From the NCBI GenBank assembly GCA_963603365.1, contig CAVCMI010000037.1, forward strand, positions 1-64,000: a DNA stretch of 64,000 nucleotides, read 5' to 3'. Origin of the DNA: F23-D06 sp963603365. GTDB lineage: Bacteria; Bacteroidota; Bacteroidia; Bacteroidales; WCHB1-69. Position 1 is the stretch's first letter. Each line of letters begins with the position of its first letter. The position numbers and the translations under genes were made by a program. Below are positions 7,891 to 16,971 of the stretch, piece by piece. The notes under the pieces are model-generated. The model was given only the letters and a program-made list of their open reading frames with translations. It was not told the origin of the DNA and ran no database searches.

Positions 7891-8610
7891 TTATCGTTTC
7901 ACGAATTTGACAAAGACATCGTTGATGGTTTCGGCGCCGGTTCGGGCTTTGATCTCGTCAGGGGTGCCGATGATCTTGATCTGGCCGTCGGTCATGATGG
8001 AGATGCGGTTGCAGTATTCCGCCTCGTCCATATAGTGGGTGGTCACCAGGATGGTGACGCCGCGGGAGGCGGCCTGGTAGATGAGTTTCCAGAACTCGCG
8101 GCGCACGATAGGGTCCACGCCCGAGGTGGGCTCGTCGAGGAAGACGATGTGGGGCCGGTGCAGGATGGCGGTGGCAAATGCCAGCTTTTGTTTCCAGCCC
8201 AGCGGGATGGCGTTCACAAGGGTGTTGGCCTGCTTGTCCATGTTGAGTTCGGCAAGGCTGCCCATGATCCGTTCCTTCAGTTCTTTGCGCGGGATGCGGT
8301 AGATGGTGCCGAACAGCTGCATGTTCTCGAATACGGTCAAATCGCCATAGAGCGAGAAGCGCTGGCTCATGTAGCCGATGTTGCGCTTGATGAGTTTCGA
8401 CTGCGTGAGGATGTCATAGCCCGCGATGGTCGCGGTGCCGGAGGTGGGCTGCAGCAGCCCGCTCATCATCTTGATGGCCGTGGTCTTGCCGGCGCCGTTG
8501 GCTCCGAGAAAGCCGAAGATCTCACCTTTTTTCACCTGAAAGGAGATGTGGTCAACAGCGGTGAAATTGCCGAATTGCTTGGTGAGCCGGTTCGCCTCGA
8601 TGCTGTACAT
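7891..8610 (-). CDS. ABC transporter ATP-binding protein (YbhF C-half-like)
   Basis: This 239-residue ATPase has Walker A GANGAGKTTA near residue 39, Walker B IVFLDEPTSGVDP, and the switch region TTHYMDEAEYC. Its signature helix reads PLGWKQKL rather than LSGGxxQ. That variant is characteristic of the second nucleotide-binding half of YbhF-type exporters, so I do not read it as damage. It begins 3 bp after the stop of the other ATPase; the two probably act as a heterodimer that powers the paired permeases. Confidence 0.92.
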   Translation of the reverse strand: MYSIEANRLTKQFGNFTAVDHISFQVKKGEIFGFLGANGAGKTTAIKMMSGLLQPTSGTATIAGYDILTQSKLIKRNIGYMSQRFSLYGDLTVFENMQLFGTIYRIPRKELKERIMGSLAELNMDKQANTLVNAIPLGWKQKLAFATAILHRPHIVFLDEPTSGVDPIVRREFWKLIYQAASRGVTILVTTHYMDEAEYCNRISIMTDGQIKIIGTPDEIKARTGAETINDVFVKFVKR

Positions 8611-8613
8611 GTC

Positions 8614-9531
8614 CTATTTCATTTTTACGATTTCAATGAAGCAGTCTTCTACGGAGGGACTGATGGCGACAAGCTCTTCGTGGCGCAGCCCGTTGTCCTG
8701 CAGGAACCGTTCAAAGGTGGGCAGCGCAGTGTCAAGGCTGTCGTAAAAGGCAATGTGGCAGTTGTCGCCGTAGGGGTAATAGTTGCAGTTGAGCGGACAG
8801 CGCTCCATGGCGGAAAGCAGCGCGAAGATGTTGTCGCAACGGAAGGTGAACAATTTCCCCTTGAAGTTCCGGATGAATGTGCCGGGCGGGTTGATGCCGA
8901 TGATCCTCCCGTCCTGCACCAGCGCGATGCGGTCACAACGGGTGGCTTCGTCCATATAAGGCGTGGACACCATTACGGTGATGCCTTCGTGCCGTATGGA
9001 TTTCAAGATGTCCCAGAACTCTTTGCGCGACACGGGGTCCACGCCGGTGGTGGGCTCGTCGAGGAAAAGGATCCGCGGACGGTGTATCAAGGCACAGCAC
9101 AAGGCCAGCTTCTGCTTCATGCCGCCGGAGAGTTTCCCCGCCTTGCGGCCCTTGAATGGCGACAGCTGGTTCCAGATGGGACGAATCAGGTCCATGTTCT
9201 CCTCGATGCCGCTTTTGTACATCACGGCAAAGAAGGTCAGGTTCTCCTCCACGCTGAGGTCAGGGTAGAGCGAGAAGGTGCCCGGCAGGTAGCCGATGAC
9301 CTGCCGCACCGCCTTGTAGTCGCGGATCACGTCCATGCCGAAGACGGAAAGCGTGCCGCTGTCTGGCAGCAGCAGGGTGGTGAGGATATTGAAGAGGGTT
9401 GACTTGCCCGCACCGTCGGGGCCCACCAGCCCGAACACCTCCCCCTCGGCCACTTCAAGGCTGACGTTGTCCAGCGCGACAGTCTTGCCTTCGTATGTCT
9501 TGTTTACGGCCTGGATGGAGATAGCGTTCAT
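8614..9531 (-). CDS. ABC transporter ATP-binding protein (YbhF N-half-like)
   Basis: A 305-residue ATPase with Walker A GPDGAGKST near 37-45, a canonical signature LSGGMKQKL, Walker B ILFLDEPTTGVDP and the H-loop-equivalent VSTPYMDEA, where Thr-Pro replaces the usual Thr-His. The Pro-Tyr version is known in YbhF N-halves. About 75 residues follow the ATPase core, a C-terminal extension common in exporters of this class. E. coli YbhF carries both halves in one chain; here they are separate genes in the same order. Confidence 0.92.
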   Translation of the reverse strand: MNAISIQAVNKTYEGKTVALDNVSLEVAEGEVFGLVGPDGAGKSTLFNILTTLLLPDSGTLSVFGMDVIRDYKAVRQVIGYLPGTFSLYPDLSVEENLTFFAVMYKSGIEENMDLIRPIWNQLSPFKGRKAGKLSGGMKQKLALCCALIHRPRILFLDEPTTGVDPVSRKEFWDILKSIRHEGITVMVSTPYMDEATRCDRIALVQDGRIIGINPPGTFIRNFKGKLFTFRCDNIFALLSAMERCPLNCNYYPYGDNCHIAFYDSLDTALPTFERFLQDNGLRHEELVAISPSVEDCFIEIVKMK

Positions 9532-9558
9532 TTTTTCGGCATTCGTAAGTGTGTTCTG

Positions 9559-10485
9559 CTATTTGAAAAGTACATCGCCCGGCATGCCGATCTTGGCTGA
9601 ACCGTCGTTCTTGAAACTCACCTTGACGGCATAGACCAGATTGGCGCGCTCGTCTTTGGTCTGTATCATCTTGGGGGTGAACTCTGCCTTGGGCGAAATC
9701 CAGGATATGGTGCCCGGCAGCCTTATCTCTTCGCCGGCTTTGTTGTCAAGCCGCACCACGGCGCTTTGCCCGAGTTTTACGGTTGAGAGGGCATCTTCGG
9801 TGATGTAGACCTTGATGAACATGTTGGTGAGGTCGGCGATTTTGAAAAGCGGCTTGCCTTGGTAGGCCAGTTCGTTCTCTTCAATGTACTTGTTGATGAT
9901 GGTGCCCGTGATGGGGGCTTTGATGCGGCAGTTTGCCAGCGCATGCTCCAGTTGCTTGAGCTGGAAGCGCATGGCTTCAACCTCCTCCGACAGCGAATGG
10001 TTCTGGGTGGCGATGTTCGACTTGGCGGCGGCTATCTGGCTCTCGGTGATAATGATCTCGGCCTGAATGTCGTCAAGCTGTTTTGTGGAGGCGGCGTTGG
10101 CCTCGATCAGCTTGCTGACTCGCTGCTTCTCTTTGTTGAGCGTCGAGAGCTTGTCTTCCAGCACGCGGGTCTGCGATGACTCGTCAGGACGGCGGGCAAG
10201 CGTGGCGTTGATGGACGACTCAAGCTGCTTGATCTGTAAGTATGTCTGGAATGTGTCAATGCAGCCCAGTACAGTGCCGGCCTCGTAGGTCTCACCCTCT
10301 TTGATGTTGAAAGAGAGCATCTTGCCGTTCCCCTCCGACGACACGATGATTTCTGTGGCTTCACAGACGCCGTAGGCATCGGCGTCGTCTTTGTTTTTTT
10401 TGCATCCGGCCAGTAGAAGTACGCATACCATCGCAGCCAAAACGGCAGTCTTGGAAAACCTGAACACGCAGACTGTGTTTTTCAT
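9559..10485 (-). CDS. HlyD-family periplasmic adaptor lipoprotein
   Basis: This 308-residue membrane-fusion protein starts at the internal ATG (MKNTVCVFRF); the upstream in-frame ATG at 10521 would prepend 12 residues before the signal peptide. The lipobox is LLLAGC, so it is probably lipid-anchored. Order: signal, first half-lipoyl segment (VSSEGNGKMLSFNIKEGETY), an alpha-helical hairpin of about 100 residues with heptad character (LEDKLSTLNKEKQRVSKLIE), second lipoyl half (CRIKAPITGTIINKYIEE), then a beta-barrel domain. It links the inner-membrane pump to an outer-membrane channel. It is the first gene of the five-gene exporter operon, and a TACCTTTG box lies about 100 bp upstream. Confidence 0.92.
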   Translation of the reverse strand: MKNTVCVFRFSKTAVLAAMVCVLLLAGCKKNKDDADAYGVCEATEIIVSSEGNGKMLSFNIKEGETYEAGTVLGCIDTFQTYLQIKQLESSINATLARRPDESSQTRVLEDKLSTLNKEKQRVSKLIEANAASTKQLDDIQAEIIITESQIAAAKSNIATQNHSLSEEVEAMRFQLKQLEHALANCRIKAPITGTIINKYIEENELAYQGKPLFKIADLTNMFIKVYITEDALSTVKLGQSAVVRLDNKAGEEIRLPGTISWISPKAEFTPKMIQTKDERANLVYAVKVSFKNDGSAKIGMPGDVLFK

Positions 10486-10581
10486 AATCGTCCCTGTAAC
10501 GTTGTTGATATTATAACTCATTATGTTTTAAATGTTTAGTTGAAACTGGCAATTGCATTTACAACCACTTTAAAACGAGTG

Positions 10582-10589
10582 CAAAGGTA
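10582..10589 (-). promoter_or_regulatory. Bacteroidetes -7 box for the exporter operon
   Basis: The minus strand reads TACCTTTG, matching TAnnTTTG, about 95 bp upstream of the HlyD gene start. No good -33 TTTG element is evident at the normal spacing. Confidence 0.5.
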
Positions 10590-10663
10590 TTCTTTTTTTC
10601 GGAACGGCAGCGGTTGCAGATTCGGGCGTCCCGGCAGCCGATGCCCATGCATGTCAATGACAA

Positions 10664-10693
10664 AGGAAAGCCCCGCCGCGGCGGGGCTTTCCT
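10664..10693. terminator. 30-bp perfect palindrome behind gcvT
   Basis: AGGAAAGCCCCGCC pairs with GGCGGGGCTTTCCT around a GC centre, a 14-bp GC-rich hairpin. It lies 46 bp downstream of the gcvT stop on the minus strand, with only a weak following T-run (TTTG), and would end gcvT transcripts before the exporter operon promoter. Confidence 0.75.
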
Positions 10694-10738
10694 GGACATT
10701 TAAACTTCAAAAATTATGAAAAATGACAAATTGCAGTC

Positions 10739-11836
10739 TTATTGTTCACCTTTATAGAACGGCATTTTCACGGTCACGGCCTTAAGGAGGCGTTCGCGGA
10801 CCTTGATGAAGATCTCAGTGCCCGACTTGGCGAATTCTTTCTTGATGAGGGCGGTGCCGATGCCTTTGTTGACAGACGGGCCGAAAGTACCGGAACGGAC
10901 TTCGCCGATTGTATTCCCTTCGGCGTCGCATACTTCGTAGCCGTTTCTCGGAATGCCGCGGTCGATCATTTCAAACCCCGTGATTCTGCGGGTGAGGCCG
11001 TTGGCTTTGAGGTCTTCCATGAATTTGCGGTCGATGAAGTCTTTGCCGTCCACGAATTTGGTGATCCAGCCCAGACCGGCTTCAATGGGGGAGATGGTGT
11101 CGTCTATCTCGTGGCCATAGAGGCAGAATCCCATCTCAAGACGCAGCGTGTCGCGTGCGCCAAGGCCGATCGGCTTGATGTCGAACTCTTTGCCGGCCTC
11201 AAACACGGCGTCCCAAATTTTGAGGGCCACCTCGTTGGGGAAGTAGATCTCGCATCCGCCCGACCCCGTGTATCCCGTTGTGGAGAAGAGGATGTTGTCG
11301 ATGCCGGCGAAGGTGATGATCTTGTTGGTGTAGTATTCCATGTCAACGACGTTGGCGTCCGTGAGTTTCTGCATGGCTTTCAGCGCCAGCGGGCCTTGCA
11401 CGGCCAGTTGGGATATGCTGTCGGAGATGTTGGCGATCTCGGCCCCGAATGCCTTGTTCTGCTCTACTACCCAAGCCCAGTCTTTGTCGATGTTGGCTGC
11501 ATTCACCACGAGCAGGTAGTCTTCATCATGCAGGTTATAGACCAGCAGGTCGTCAACCACGCCGCCTTTGCCGTTGGGGAAGCAGGAGTACTGCACTTTG
11601 CCGGGATAGAGGGCGGCCACATCATTGGTGGTGATGTGCTGCAGGAAAGGAAGAGCCTTGGGTCCCTTGACGGTGAACTCGCCCATGTGCGACACGTCGA
11701 AGACGCCGACTTTGGTTCTTACTTGAATGTGCTCTTCGGGGATGCTGCCGTATTGGATGGGCATGTAGTATCCGGCAAATTCCATCATTTTGGCACCTGA
11801 TTTCTCGTGCGTGGCTCTGAATATGGTTTCTTTCAT
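10739..11836 (-). CDS. gcvT: Glycine cleavage system T protein (aminomethyltransferase)
   Basis: A 365-residue GcvT, near the family's normal length. It transfers the methylene group from the aminomethyl-lipoyl H protein to tetrahydrofolate and releases ammonia. Family hallmarks are MMEFAGYYMPIQYGS at the N-terminus, VFDVSHMGEF, LQHITTNDVA, the folate-site region GYTGSGGCEIYF, and IGLGARDTLRLEMGFCLYG. The C-terminal domain (SGTFGPSVNKGIGTALI) is complete. It stands alone: gcvH and gcvP are not in the window, which is common in this phylum. A TATCTTTG box lies about 67 bp upstream and a strong hairpin lies downstream. Confidence 0.97.
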   Translation of the reverse strand: MKETIFRATHEKSGAKMMEFAGYYMPIQYGSIPEEHIQVRTKVGVFDVSHMGEFTVKGPKALPFLQHITTNDVAALYPGKVQYSCFPNGKGGVVDDLLVYNLHDEDYLLVVNAANIDKDWAWVVEQNKAFGAEIANISDSISQLAVQGPLALKAMQKLTDANVVDMEYYTNKIITFAGIDNILFSTTGYTGSGGCEIYFPNEVALKIWDAVFEAGKEFDIKPIGLGARDTLRLEMGFCLYGHEIDDTISPIEAGLGWITKFVDGKDFIDRKFMEDLKANGLTRRITGFEMIDRGIPRNGYEVCDAEGNTIGEVRSGTFGPSVNKGIGTALIKKEFAKSGTEIFIKVRERLLKAVTVKMPFYKGEQ

Positions 11837-11902
11837 AAAGCGTATGGTTATGTGTTGTAATTAGATTCTGTTCCGGAACAGTGCAGTTGCATTTGACGGC
11901 TG

Positions 11903-11910
11903 CAAAGATA
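11903..11910 (-). promoter_or_regulatory. -7 box for gcvT
   Basis: The minus strand reads TATCTTTG, a TAnnTTTG match about 67 bp upstream of the gcvT start. The 222-bp gap to the next gene holds nothing else that I recognise. Confidence 0.5.
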
Positions 11911-12058
11911 CAATTTTATGGCAAGCACGGGAAATGATATTTCGGATAATCCTTTCGCCAATAAGTATGCCTAAAAGAACATGCAGACGCGCCCCCGATG
12001 GGTTAAGGCTCGAGAAATAGAGTCGTCCATTTGCTTTGCCGTCCGGGCCTGCCTGTTT

Positions 12059-13342
12059 CTATTTCTGTGTCATGATGTCGAGCACCAGGTTGTCGGTGGC
12101 TGCCATTCCCTTGATGCCGATGTTGGCCATGTTGAGCACGCATTTGTCCACGCTGTCGTCGATGATGCCCTCCACAGAGGAGACGGTCTTGTCCTCGATG
12201 GCCAGCATTGCCGAAAGCACGGCAGTGGACACGCCGGTGGCGACTTTGAGCGAGCAGCTCGGCTTGGCCCCGTCGCAGATCATGCCCGTGATGTTCGCAA
12301 TCATGTTTTTTACGGCGTAGGAGACCTCCCGGTAGCCTCCGCCCATCAGGTAGGTGAGCCCGCAGGCGGACCCGGTGGCGGCCACCACACAGCCGCAGAG
12401 CGGCGAGAGCCTTCCGAAACTCTGCTTGATGTAGATGACCGCAAGATGACTGAGCGTCAGGGCGCGGATGAGTTTCTCTTCCGACTTCAGCCGCTCCTCG
12501 GCAAACACCCAGACGGGCAGCGTGGCCGCTATGCCTTGGTTGCCGCTGCCGGAGTTGCTCATGACCGGGATCTTGGCGCCGGCCATCCGCGCGTCGCACG
12601 CCGCCGAGGTGTAGGTGAGGATCTTGGCATAGATGCCGTTGCCGAAGAACAGCTGCGCCTCTGGCTGTATGAAGATGGTTTTGCCAAGCCCGTGGCCGTA
12701 GTCGCCCGTCAGCGCCAGCTCGGCGGCTTTCCGGTTCATGTCGGCAGTCGCCAGTATGAAACGGATGTCCTCGACAGGCGTTTCCATCGCAAAGTCATAG
12801 ACGTCGCGCAAGGTCAGCGCCGGAACTTCCTCATTGCCTTTTTCTTCTTTGACCCGGCTGTCGTCGAGCAGCACCTCGCCGTTCCTGGAGATGTGACTGA
12901 AGTGGGTGTGCTCGCCGCTGATGACCACCTTTGCCTTGTCGTCGCCGTTGTGGCTCACTACTTCAATGTACAGCTTTTCGTCGGTGTCTTTCTTCCGGGC
13001 AATCTGTATGCGCTGCTGGCGGATGAATTCCTTGCCTTGCTCCACGCTCTCCGGGGTGATGTCTTTCAGCACCTCAAGCCGGTATTCCGATTTCCCGACC
13101 AGCGCCCCGAGCGCAACGGCTATGGGCAACCCGACCATCCCCGTGCCCGGGATGCCGACGCCCATGGCGTTCTTCAGCATATTGGCGCTCAGCGACACGA
13201 TGATCTGTTTGGGCGTTCCGCCCAGCACCTCCTTGGATTTGGCGACGGCTAACGCCACCGCCATGGGTTCTGTGCAACCGATGGCGGGCACTACCTCGTG
13301 CTTTATCAGGGCAATTATCTGTTTCTGAAGTTCAGGTGTCAT
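12059..13342 (-). CDS. cyuA: UPF0597/CyuA-type L-cysteine desulfidase
   Basis: This 427-residue protein belongs to the YhaM/CyuA family, related to the alpha and beta parts of iron-sulfur serine dehydratases. Members break L-cysteine down to pyruvate, ammonia and sulfide with a [4Fe-4S] cluster. The family start (IGCTEPMAVALAVAKSKEVL), conserved SNSGSGNQGI segment, and cysteines in LCGCVVAATGSACG and ICDGAKPSC are present and could supply cluster ligands. Glycine-rich loops and length fit the family. The saccharopine-dehydrogenase-like gene lies 37 bp upstream in the same orientation, so both may share its promoter. Serine or other amino-acid specificity cannot be excluded. Confidence 0.88.
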   Translation of the reverse strand: MTPELQKQIIALIKHEVVPAIGCTEPMAVALAVAKSKEVLGGTPKQIIVSLSANMLKNAMGVGIPGTGMVGLPIAVALGALVGKSEYRLEVLKDITPESVEQGKEFIRQQRIQIARKKDTDEKLYIEVVSHNGDDKAKVVISGEHTHFSHISRNGEVLLDDSRVKEEKGNEEVPALTLRDVYDFAMETPVEDIRFILATADMNRKAAELALTGDYGHGLGKTIFIQPEAQLFFGNGIYAKILTYTSAACDARMAGAKIPVMSNSGSGNQGIAATLPVWVFAEERLKSEEKLIRALTLSHLAVIYIKQSFGRLSPLCGCVVAATGSACGLTYLMGGGYREVSYAVKNMIANITGMICDGAKPSCSLKVATGVSTAVLSAMLAIEDKTVSSVEGIIDDSVDKCVLNMANIGIKGMAATDNLVLDIMTQK

Positions 13343-13379
13343 TTTCTGCGTAAAGAATAGGTTTTCCGAAAGGGAGCCA

Positions 13380-14600
13380 TTATTCTGAATCCCGGTTCTC
13401 GTGTGCCATTACGGGTAGAGGCTGGTCGATGACCTCGTGCCAGGGCAAGCCGTAGGCGCCGATTTCGGCCATAAACGGGTCTGGGTCGAACTGCTCCACG
13501 TTGAACACGCCGGTGCCTTTCCAGGTGCCGGTCAGTACCATCTTGGCGCAGAGCATGGCGGGCACCCCTGTGGTATAAGAAACGGCCTGCGCGCCGATTT
13601 CCCGGTAGCAGGCGGCGTGGTCGCAGTTGTTGTAGATATAATAGGTGCGGGGCTTGCCGTCCTTGACGCCGCTGATCTGGCAGCCGATGGAGGTTTGGCC
13701 ATGGTAGCCTTCGCCGAGAGACGAGGGCTCGGGCAGCACGGCTTTCAGGAACTGCAGCGGCACGATTTCCATGCCTTGATAGACAATCGGCTTGATGCTG
13801 GTCATGCCGACCTCCTGCAACACGTTAAGCACGGTGAGGTATTTCTGGCCGAATGTCATCCAGAAGCGGGCACGCTTGATGGTCGGGAAGCTCTTCACCA
13901 GCGATTCGAGCTCTTCATGATAGAGCAGGTACGACTCTCTTTCGCCGATGTCGGGATAGTTGACAGGGCGGTGCACCGACATGGGGTCAATCTCGACCCA
14001 TTGGCCGTTTTCCCAGTATTTGCCGCGCTGGGTGATTTCGCGGATGTTGATCTCGGGGTTGAAGTTCGTGGCGAAAGCTTTGCCGTGGTCGCCGGCGTTG
14101 CAGTCAACGATGTCGAGACAGTGCATCTCGTCAAAATGGTGTTTGGCAGCGTATGCCGTGTAGATGCTGGTGACGCCGGGGTCGAAGCCGCATCCCAGCA
14201 GCGCCATGATGCCGGCCTCTTTGAAACGGTCATGGTATGCCCACTGCCAGCTGTACTCGAACTTGGCCTTGTCGCGCGGCTCGTAGTTGGCCGTGTCCAT
14301 GTAGTTGGTCCCGGTGGCCAGACAGGCGTCCATCAACGGGAGATCCTGATAGGGGAGCGCCACGTTGATCAGCAGGTCGGGGCGGCAACTTTCGATAAGC
14401 CGTACCGTCTCCTCGACATTGTCGGCGTCAACCCGGGCGGTTTTCACGTTCGCGTTCCCGGTCCGGGCGGCTATCTCGTCGCATTTTGACTTGGTGCGGG
14501 ATGCAATCACGATTTCAGAGAACACTTCCGGCACGGAAGCGCACTTTTGTGCCACTACGGCCCCTACGCCTCCGGCACCTATGATAAGAACTTTTGCCAT
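13380..14600 (-). CDS. Saccharopine dehydrogenase family protein (probable carboxynorspermidine synthase)
   Basis: This 406-residue NAD(P)-dependent enzyme starts with a Rossmann loop VLIIGAGGVGAVVAQKCA, then FSEIVIASRTKSKCDEIA and a catalytic-domain region GCGFDPGVTSIYTAYAAKH. Its length and motifs match the bacterial carboxynorspermidine/carboxyspermidine dehydrogenases, which condense aspartate semialdehyde with a diamine in an alternative polyamine pathway used by gut Bacteroidetes. The partner decarboxylase is not in the window. The start codon is well placed behind a TATTTTTG box 36 bp upstream. A true lysine-pathway saccharopine dehydrogenase is the main alternative. Confidence 0.82.
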   Translation of the reverse strand: MAKVLIIGAGGVGAVVAQKCASVPEVFSEIVIASRTKSKCDEIAARTGNANVKTARVDADNVEETVRLIESCRPDLLINVALPYQDLPLMDACLATGTNYMDTANYEPRDKAKFEYSWQWAYHDRFKEAGIMALLGCGFDPGVTSIYTAYAAKHHFDEMHCLDIVDCNAGDHGKAFATNFNPEINIREITQRGKYWENGQWVEIDPMSVHRPVNYPDIGERESYLLYHEELESLVKSFPTIKRARFWMTFGQKYLTVLNVLQEVGMTSIKPIVYQGMEIVPLQFLKAVLPEPSSLGEGYHGQTSIGCQISGVKDGKPRTYYIYNNCDHAACYREIGAQAVSYTTGVPAMLCAKMVLTGTWKGTGVFNVEQFDPDPFMAEIGAYGLPWHEVIDQPLPVMAHENRDSE

Positions 14601-14635
14601 AACAATGTATTTCTCGTTTTTTTGTTTGAAAGCGG

Positions 14636-14643
14636 CAAAAATA
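14636..14643 (-). promoter_or_regulatory. -7 box for the saccharopine-dehydrogenase-like gene
   Basis: The minus strand reads TATTTTTG, a TAnnTTTG match 36 bp upstream of the start codon. Confidence 0.55.
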
Positions 14644-14746
14644 CGATATTATCCTGAATGCGCCCTCATCAGAATCGTTTTTTTAGCCCCGATGGCTTAC
14701 GCCGTGGCGTCATGCCCCCTAATATTTCACAAAGCCGCACAAGGCA

Positions 14747-14777
14747 TTGCGCATTTTCAGATTTTTTGTTATCTTTG
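14747..14777 (+). promoter_or_regulatory. Promoter for the cupin gene
   Basis: TATCTTTG at 14770-14777 is preceded by TTG at 14747-14749 with a 20-bp spacer, a good match to the Bacteroidetes TTTG-N19/20-TAnnTTTG promoter. The gene starts about 45 bp downstream. Confidence 0.65.
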
Positions 14778-14822
14778 CCGCTCTAAATCACATACGGGCA
14801 ATAACAACTAACATGAACTGAT

Positions 14823-15167
14823 ATGATAAAGATGCAGCTGGACATGGAAGACGTCCATGTCGAAAACACAGGGAACATAGCCGGAACGATGGACAAGCAA
14901 ATCATACTTACGCCTCCGGAGATGTTCGGAATGGCAAAGATGTTCGCAAAGATCACCCTTAAGCCCGGCAGCATGATCAAGGAGCATGCCCATACGGACG
15001 ATGCGGAAGCCTATTATATCCTGCAGGGCGAAGCCGTGGTCAACGACGGCGGCGAGCCTCGGGAGCTCCGGGCTGGCGACGCCGTCTTTACGGGGCACGG
15101 CAACGCGCACAGCATCGAGAACAAAACGGAAGAAGATGTCGTTTTTCTGGCCGTGATCTTCAAATAA
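14823..15167 (+). CDS. Small cupin-domain protein
   Basis: A 114-residue single-domain cupin. The conserved metal-binding pattern is visible as KEHAHTDDAEAYYILQGEA (His, His, Glu; motif 1) and GDAVFTGHGNAHSIENK (motif 2, His). No signal peptide is seen. Cupins of this size bind a metal and may act as isomerases, small-molecule sensors or dioxygenases; the substrate cannot be told. It has its own promoter and is separated by 151 bp from the antiporter gene, with no gene in that gap. Confidence 0.85.
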   Translation: MIKMQLDMEDVHVENTGNIAGTMDKQIILTPPEMFGMAKMFAKITLKPGSMIKEHAHTDDAEAYYILQGEAVVNDGGEPRELRAGDAVFTGHGNAHSIENKTEEDVVFLAVIFK

Positions 15168-15318
15168 GAATACAAACGCATGACAGTCAATACAATCGCT
15201 TGTCCGGGAAATATGGCATGGATGCCGCCAATGGCGTCGTCTCCGCCTGTGTCTCCGGATGCCGGTGGCTTTGTGCAAGACTCAACCGTATCCTGACTAA
15301 TCATTTAAGAATACAACT

Positions 15319-16878
15319 ATGGGCTTTTCATTGGAACTTTTGCTGCTGGTCATTTCCATACTCTTCTTCGCCAGCATTATCATCAGCAAGGCAGGCAGCC
15401 GGTTCGGCGTGCCCGCCCTTTTGCTTTTCTTGGGGGTCGGCATGCTGTTCGGCAGCGACGGCCTCGGCATCCATTTCGAGAACATCCGCATCGCTCACGT
15501 GGTAGGCACCATTTCCCTCTGCATCATCCTCTTCTCCGGCGGCATGGATACGAAAATCAGCGACATAAAGCCGATTCTGGCGCAAGGCGTGATTTTGGCC
15601 ACGGTCGGCGTGCTGCTGACAGCGCTTTCCACAGGGCTGCTCATCTGGTTCATATTGGGCAAGACGATGGCCTCGGCCGGGGTGGGGCTGCTCACCTCGC
15701 TGCTGCTCGCCGCCACGATGTCGTCAACCGACTCGGCCTCGGTGTTTTCGATCCTGCGCTCGCGCGGACTCAACCTCAAGCATAACCTCCAGCCGACGCT
15801 GGAACTTGAGAGCGGCAGCAACGACCCTATGGCTTACGTGCTGACCATCACGCTCATCGGAATCATCAAGCAGGGCACCGCCCCCAATTACGGCATGGCT
15901 GTGCTGATGGTGTTCGTACAACTGGTAGTCGGCGCCGCCGCAGGCATCTTGCTTGGGAAAGGAATTGTGTTTATCATCAATAAATTGCGTATCGGTAACG
16001 CTTCTCTGCACCCGATACTGGTGTTGAGCGCCTGTGTCTTCATCTTCGCCTCTACCTATTTTATAAAAGGGAACAGCTACTTGGCGGTCTATATTGGCGG
16101 CCTGGTGGTGGGCAACGCCAAGTTTGTGCACAAACGCTCTACGCGCAATTTCTTCGACGGTCTGACATGGCTTTGCCAGCTGCTGATGTTCTTGACGCTT
16201 GGCTTGCTGGTGAATCCAAAGGAACTGGGCGACATTGCCGTGCCAGCTCTGCTGATCAGCGTGTGCATGATTTTCATAACCCGGCCGCTGAGTGTCTTCC
16301 TCTCGCTGCTGCCGTTCCGCAAGATGTCTCTCGCCGACAAGACTTTCATCTCGTGGGTCGGGCTACGCGGCGCCGTGCCGATCATCTTCGCTATCATGAC
16401 CCTCTCCGAGGGCGTGCCCCAAGCGCGGCTCATTTTCAACATCGTGTTCTTCTGCACGCTGGTGTCGCTGGTCGTGCAAGGCACAACGCTTCCGCTGATG
16501 GCACGCTGGCTCGGGGTGTCCGAAAAACCGAAGCAGTCCGGCGGCCTCCAGAATTTCGACGTGGAATTTCAAGAGGAGATCAAGTCCGCCACCTCCGAGT
16601 TTGAGATTACCGACGAGGTGCTGCGTCACGGCAATACGCTGATGGACTTGGCCATGCCCGAAAAGACTCTCGTGATTATGGTGAAACGGGGCGATAATTT
16701 CTTCGTGCCTACGGGAAAGACCCTGCTGAAAAAAGGCGACCGCCTTATGGTGCTCTCCGACAATACGGATGCCCTGCGCCAAACTTACGAGAAACTTGAG
16801 GTGGCTGTGCCGGAAAATGAAGAGAAACAGCCCCTGCTCGACAAGCTTTTCTTCGGCAAGGACAAGATGAAGGCCTGA
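15319..16878 (+). CDS. NhaP2/CvrA-type cation:proton antiporter with RCK_C domain
   Basis: A 519-residue inner-membrane protein. Residues 1 to about 395 form a CPA1 sodium/proton-exchanger domain with 12-13 membrane segments (LLLVISILFFASIIISKAG, LLAATMSSTDSASVFSIL with the family's TD motif, LELESGSNDPMAYVLTI with the ND pair, SWVGLRGAVPIIFAIM). Residues about 415-495 form a TrkA-C/RCK_C regulatory domain (LVIMVKRGDNFFVPTGKTLL). NhaP2-type exchangers export K+ or Na+ in return for protons. The run of A and G after the stop lacks a clear terminator. Confidence 0.92.
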   Translation: MGFSLELLLLVISILFFASIIISKAGSRFGVPALLLFLGVGMLFGSDGLGIHFENIRIAHVVGTISLCIILFSGGMDTKISDIKPILAQGVILATVGVLLTALSTGLLIWFILGKTMASAGVGLLTSLLLAATMSSTDSASVFSILRSRGLNLKHNLQPTLELESGSNDPMAYVLTITLIGIIKQGTAPNYGMAVLMVFVQLVVGAAAGILLGKGIVFIINKLRIGNASLHPILVLSACVFIFASTYFIKGNSYLAVYIGGLVVGNAKFVHKRSTRNFFDGLTWLCQLLMFLTLGLLVNPKELGDIAVPALLISVCMIFITRPLSVFLSLLPFRKMSLADKTFISWVGLRGAVPIIFAIMTLSEGVPQARLIFNIVFFCTLVSLVVQGTTLPLMARWLGVSEKPKQSGGLQNFDVEFQEEIKSATSEFEITDEVLRHGNTLMDLAMPEKTLVIMVKRGDNFFVPTGKTLLKKGDRLMVLSDNTDALRQTYEKLEVAVPENEEKQPLLDKLFFGKDKMKA

Positions 16879-16925
16879 AAAAAAAGAAAAAAAACGAAGA
16901 CGAGCCGTGGACTTGATTATTTATG

Positions 16926-16933
16926 TATTTTTG
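16926..16933 (+). promoter_or_regulatory. -7 box for the secreted thioredoxin-fold gene
   Basis: TATTTTTG matches TAnnTTTG, 39 bp upstream of the start codon. No convincing -33 element. Confidence 0.5.
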
Positions 16934-16971
16934 AGCCCTCAAATGAATTTATTAAACAAACCAGATTTATT

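Noticed and set aside
7840..9402. 520-residue plus-strand ORF across two ABC ATPase genes
   Set aside because: It is the antisense shadow of two genes with clear ATPase motifs and has biased Gly/Val/Asp/His content.
10742..11800. 352-residue plus-strand ORF across gcvT
   Set aside because: Antisense shadow of a well-conserved gcvT.
11981..13252. 423-residue plus-strand ORF across the CyuA-type gene
   Set aside because: Antisense shadow; the minus strand shows the conserved family cysteines and motifs.
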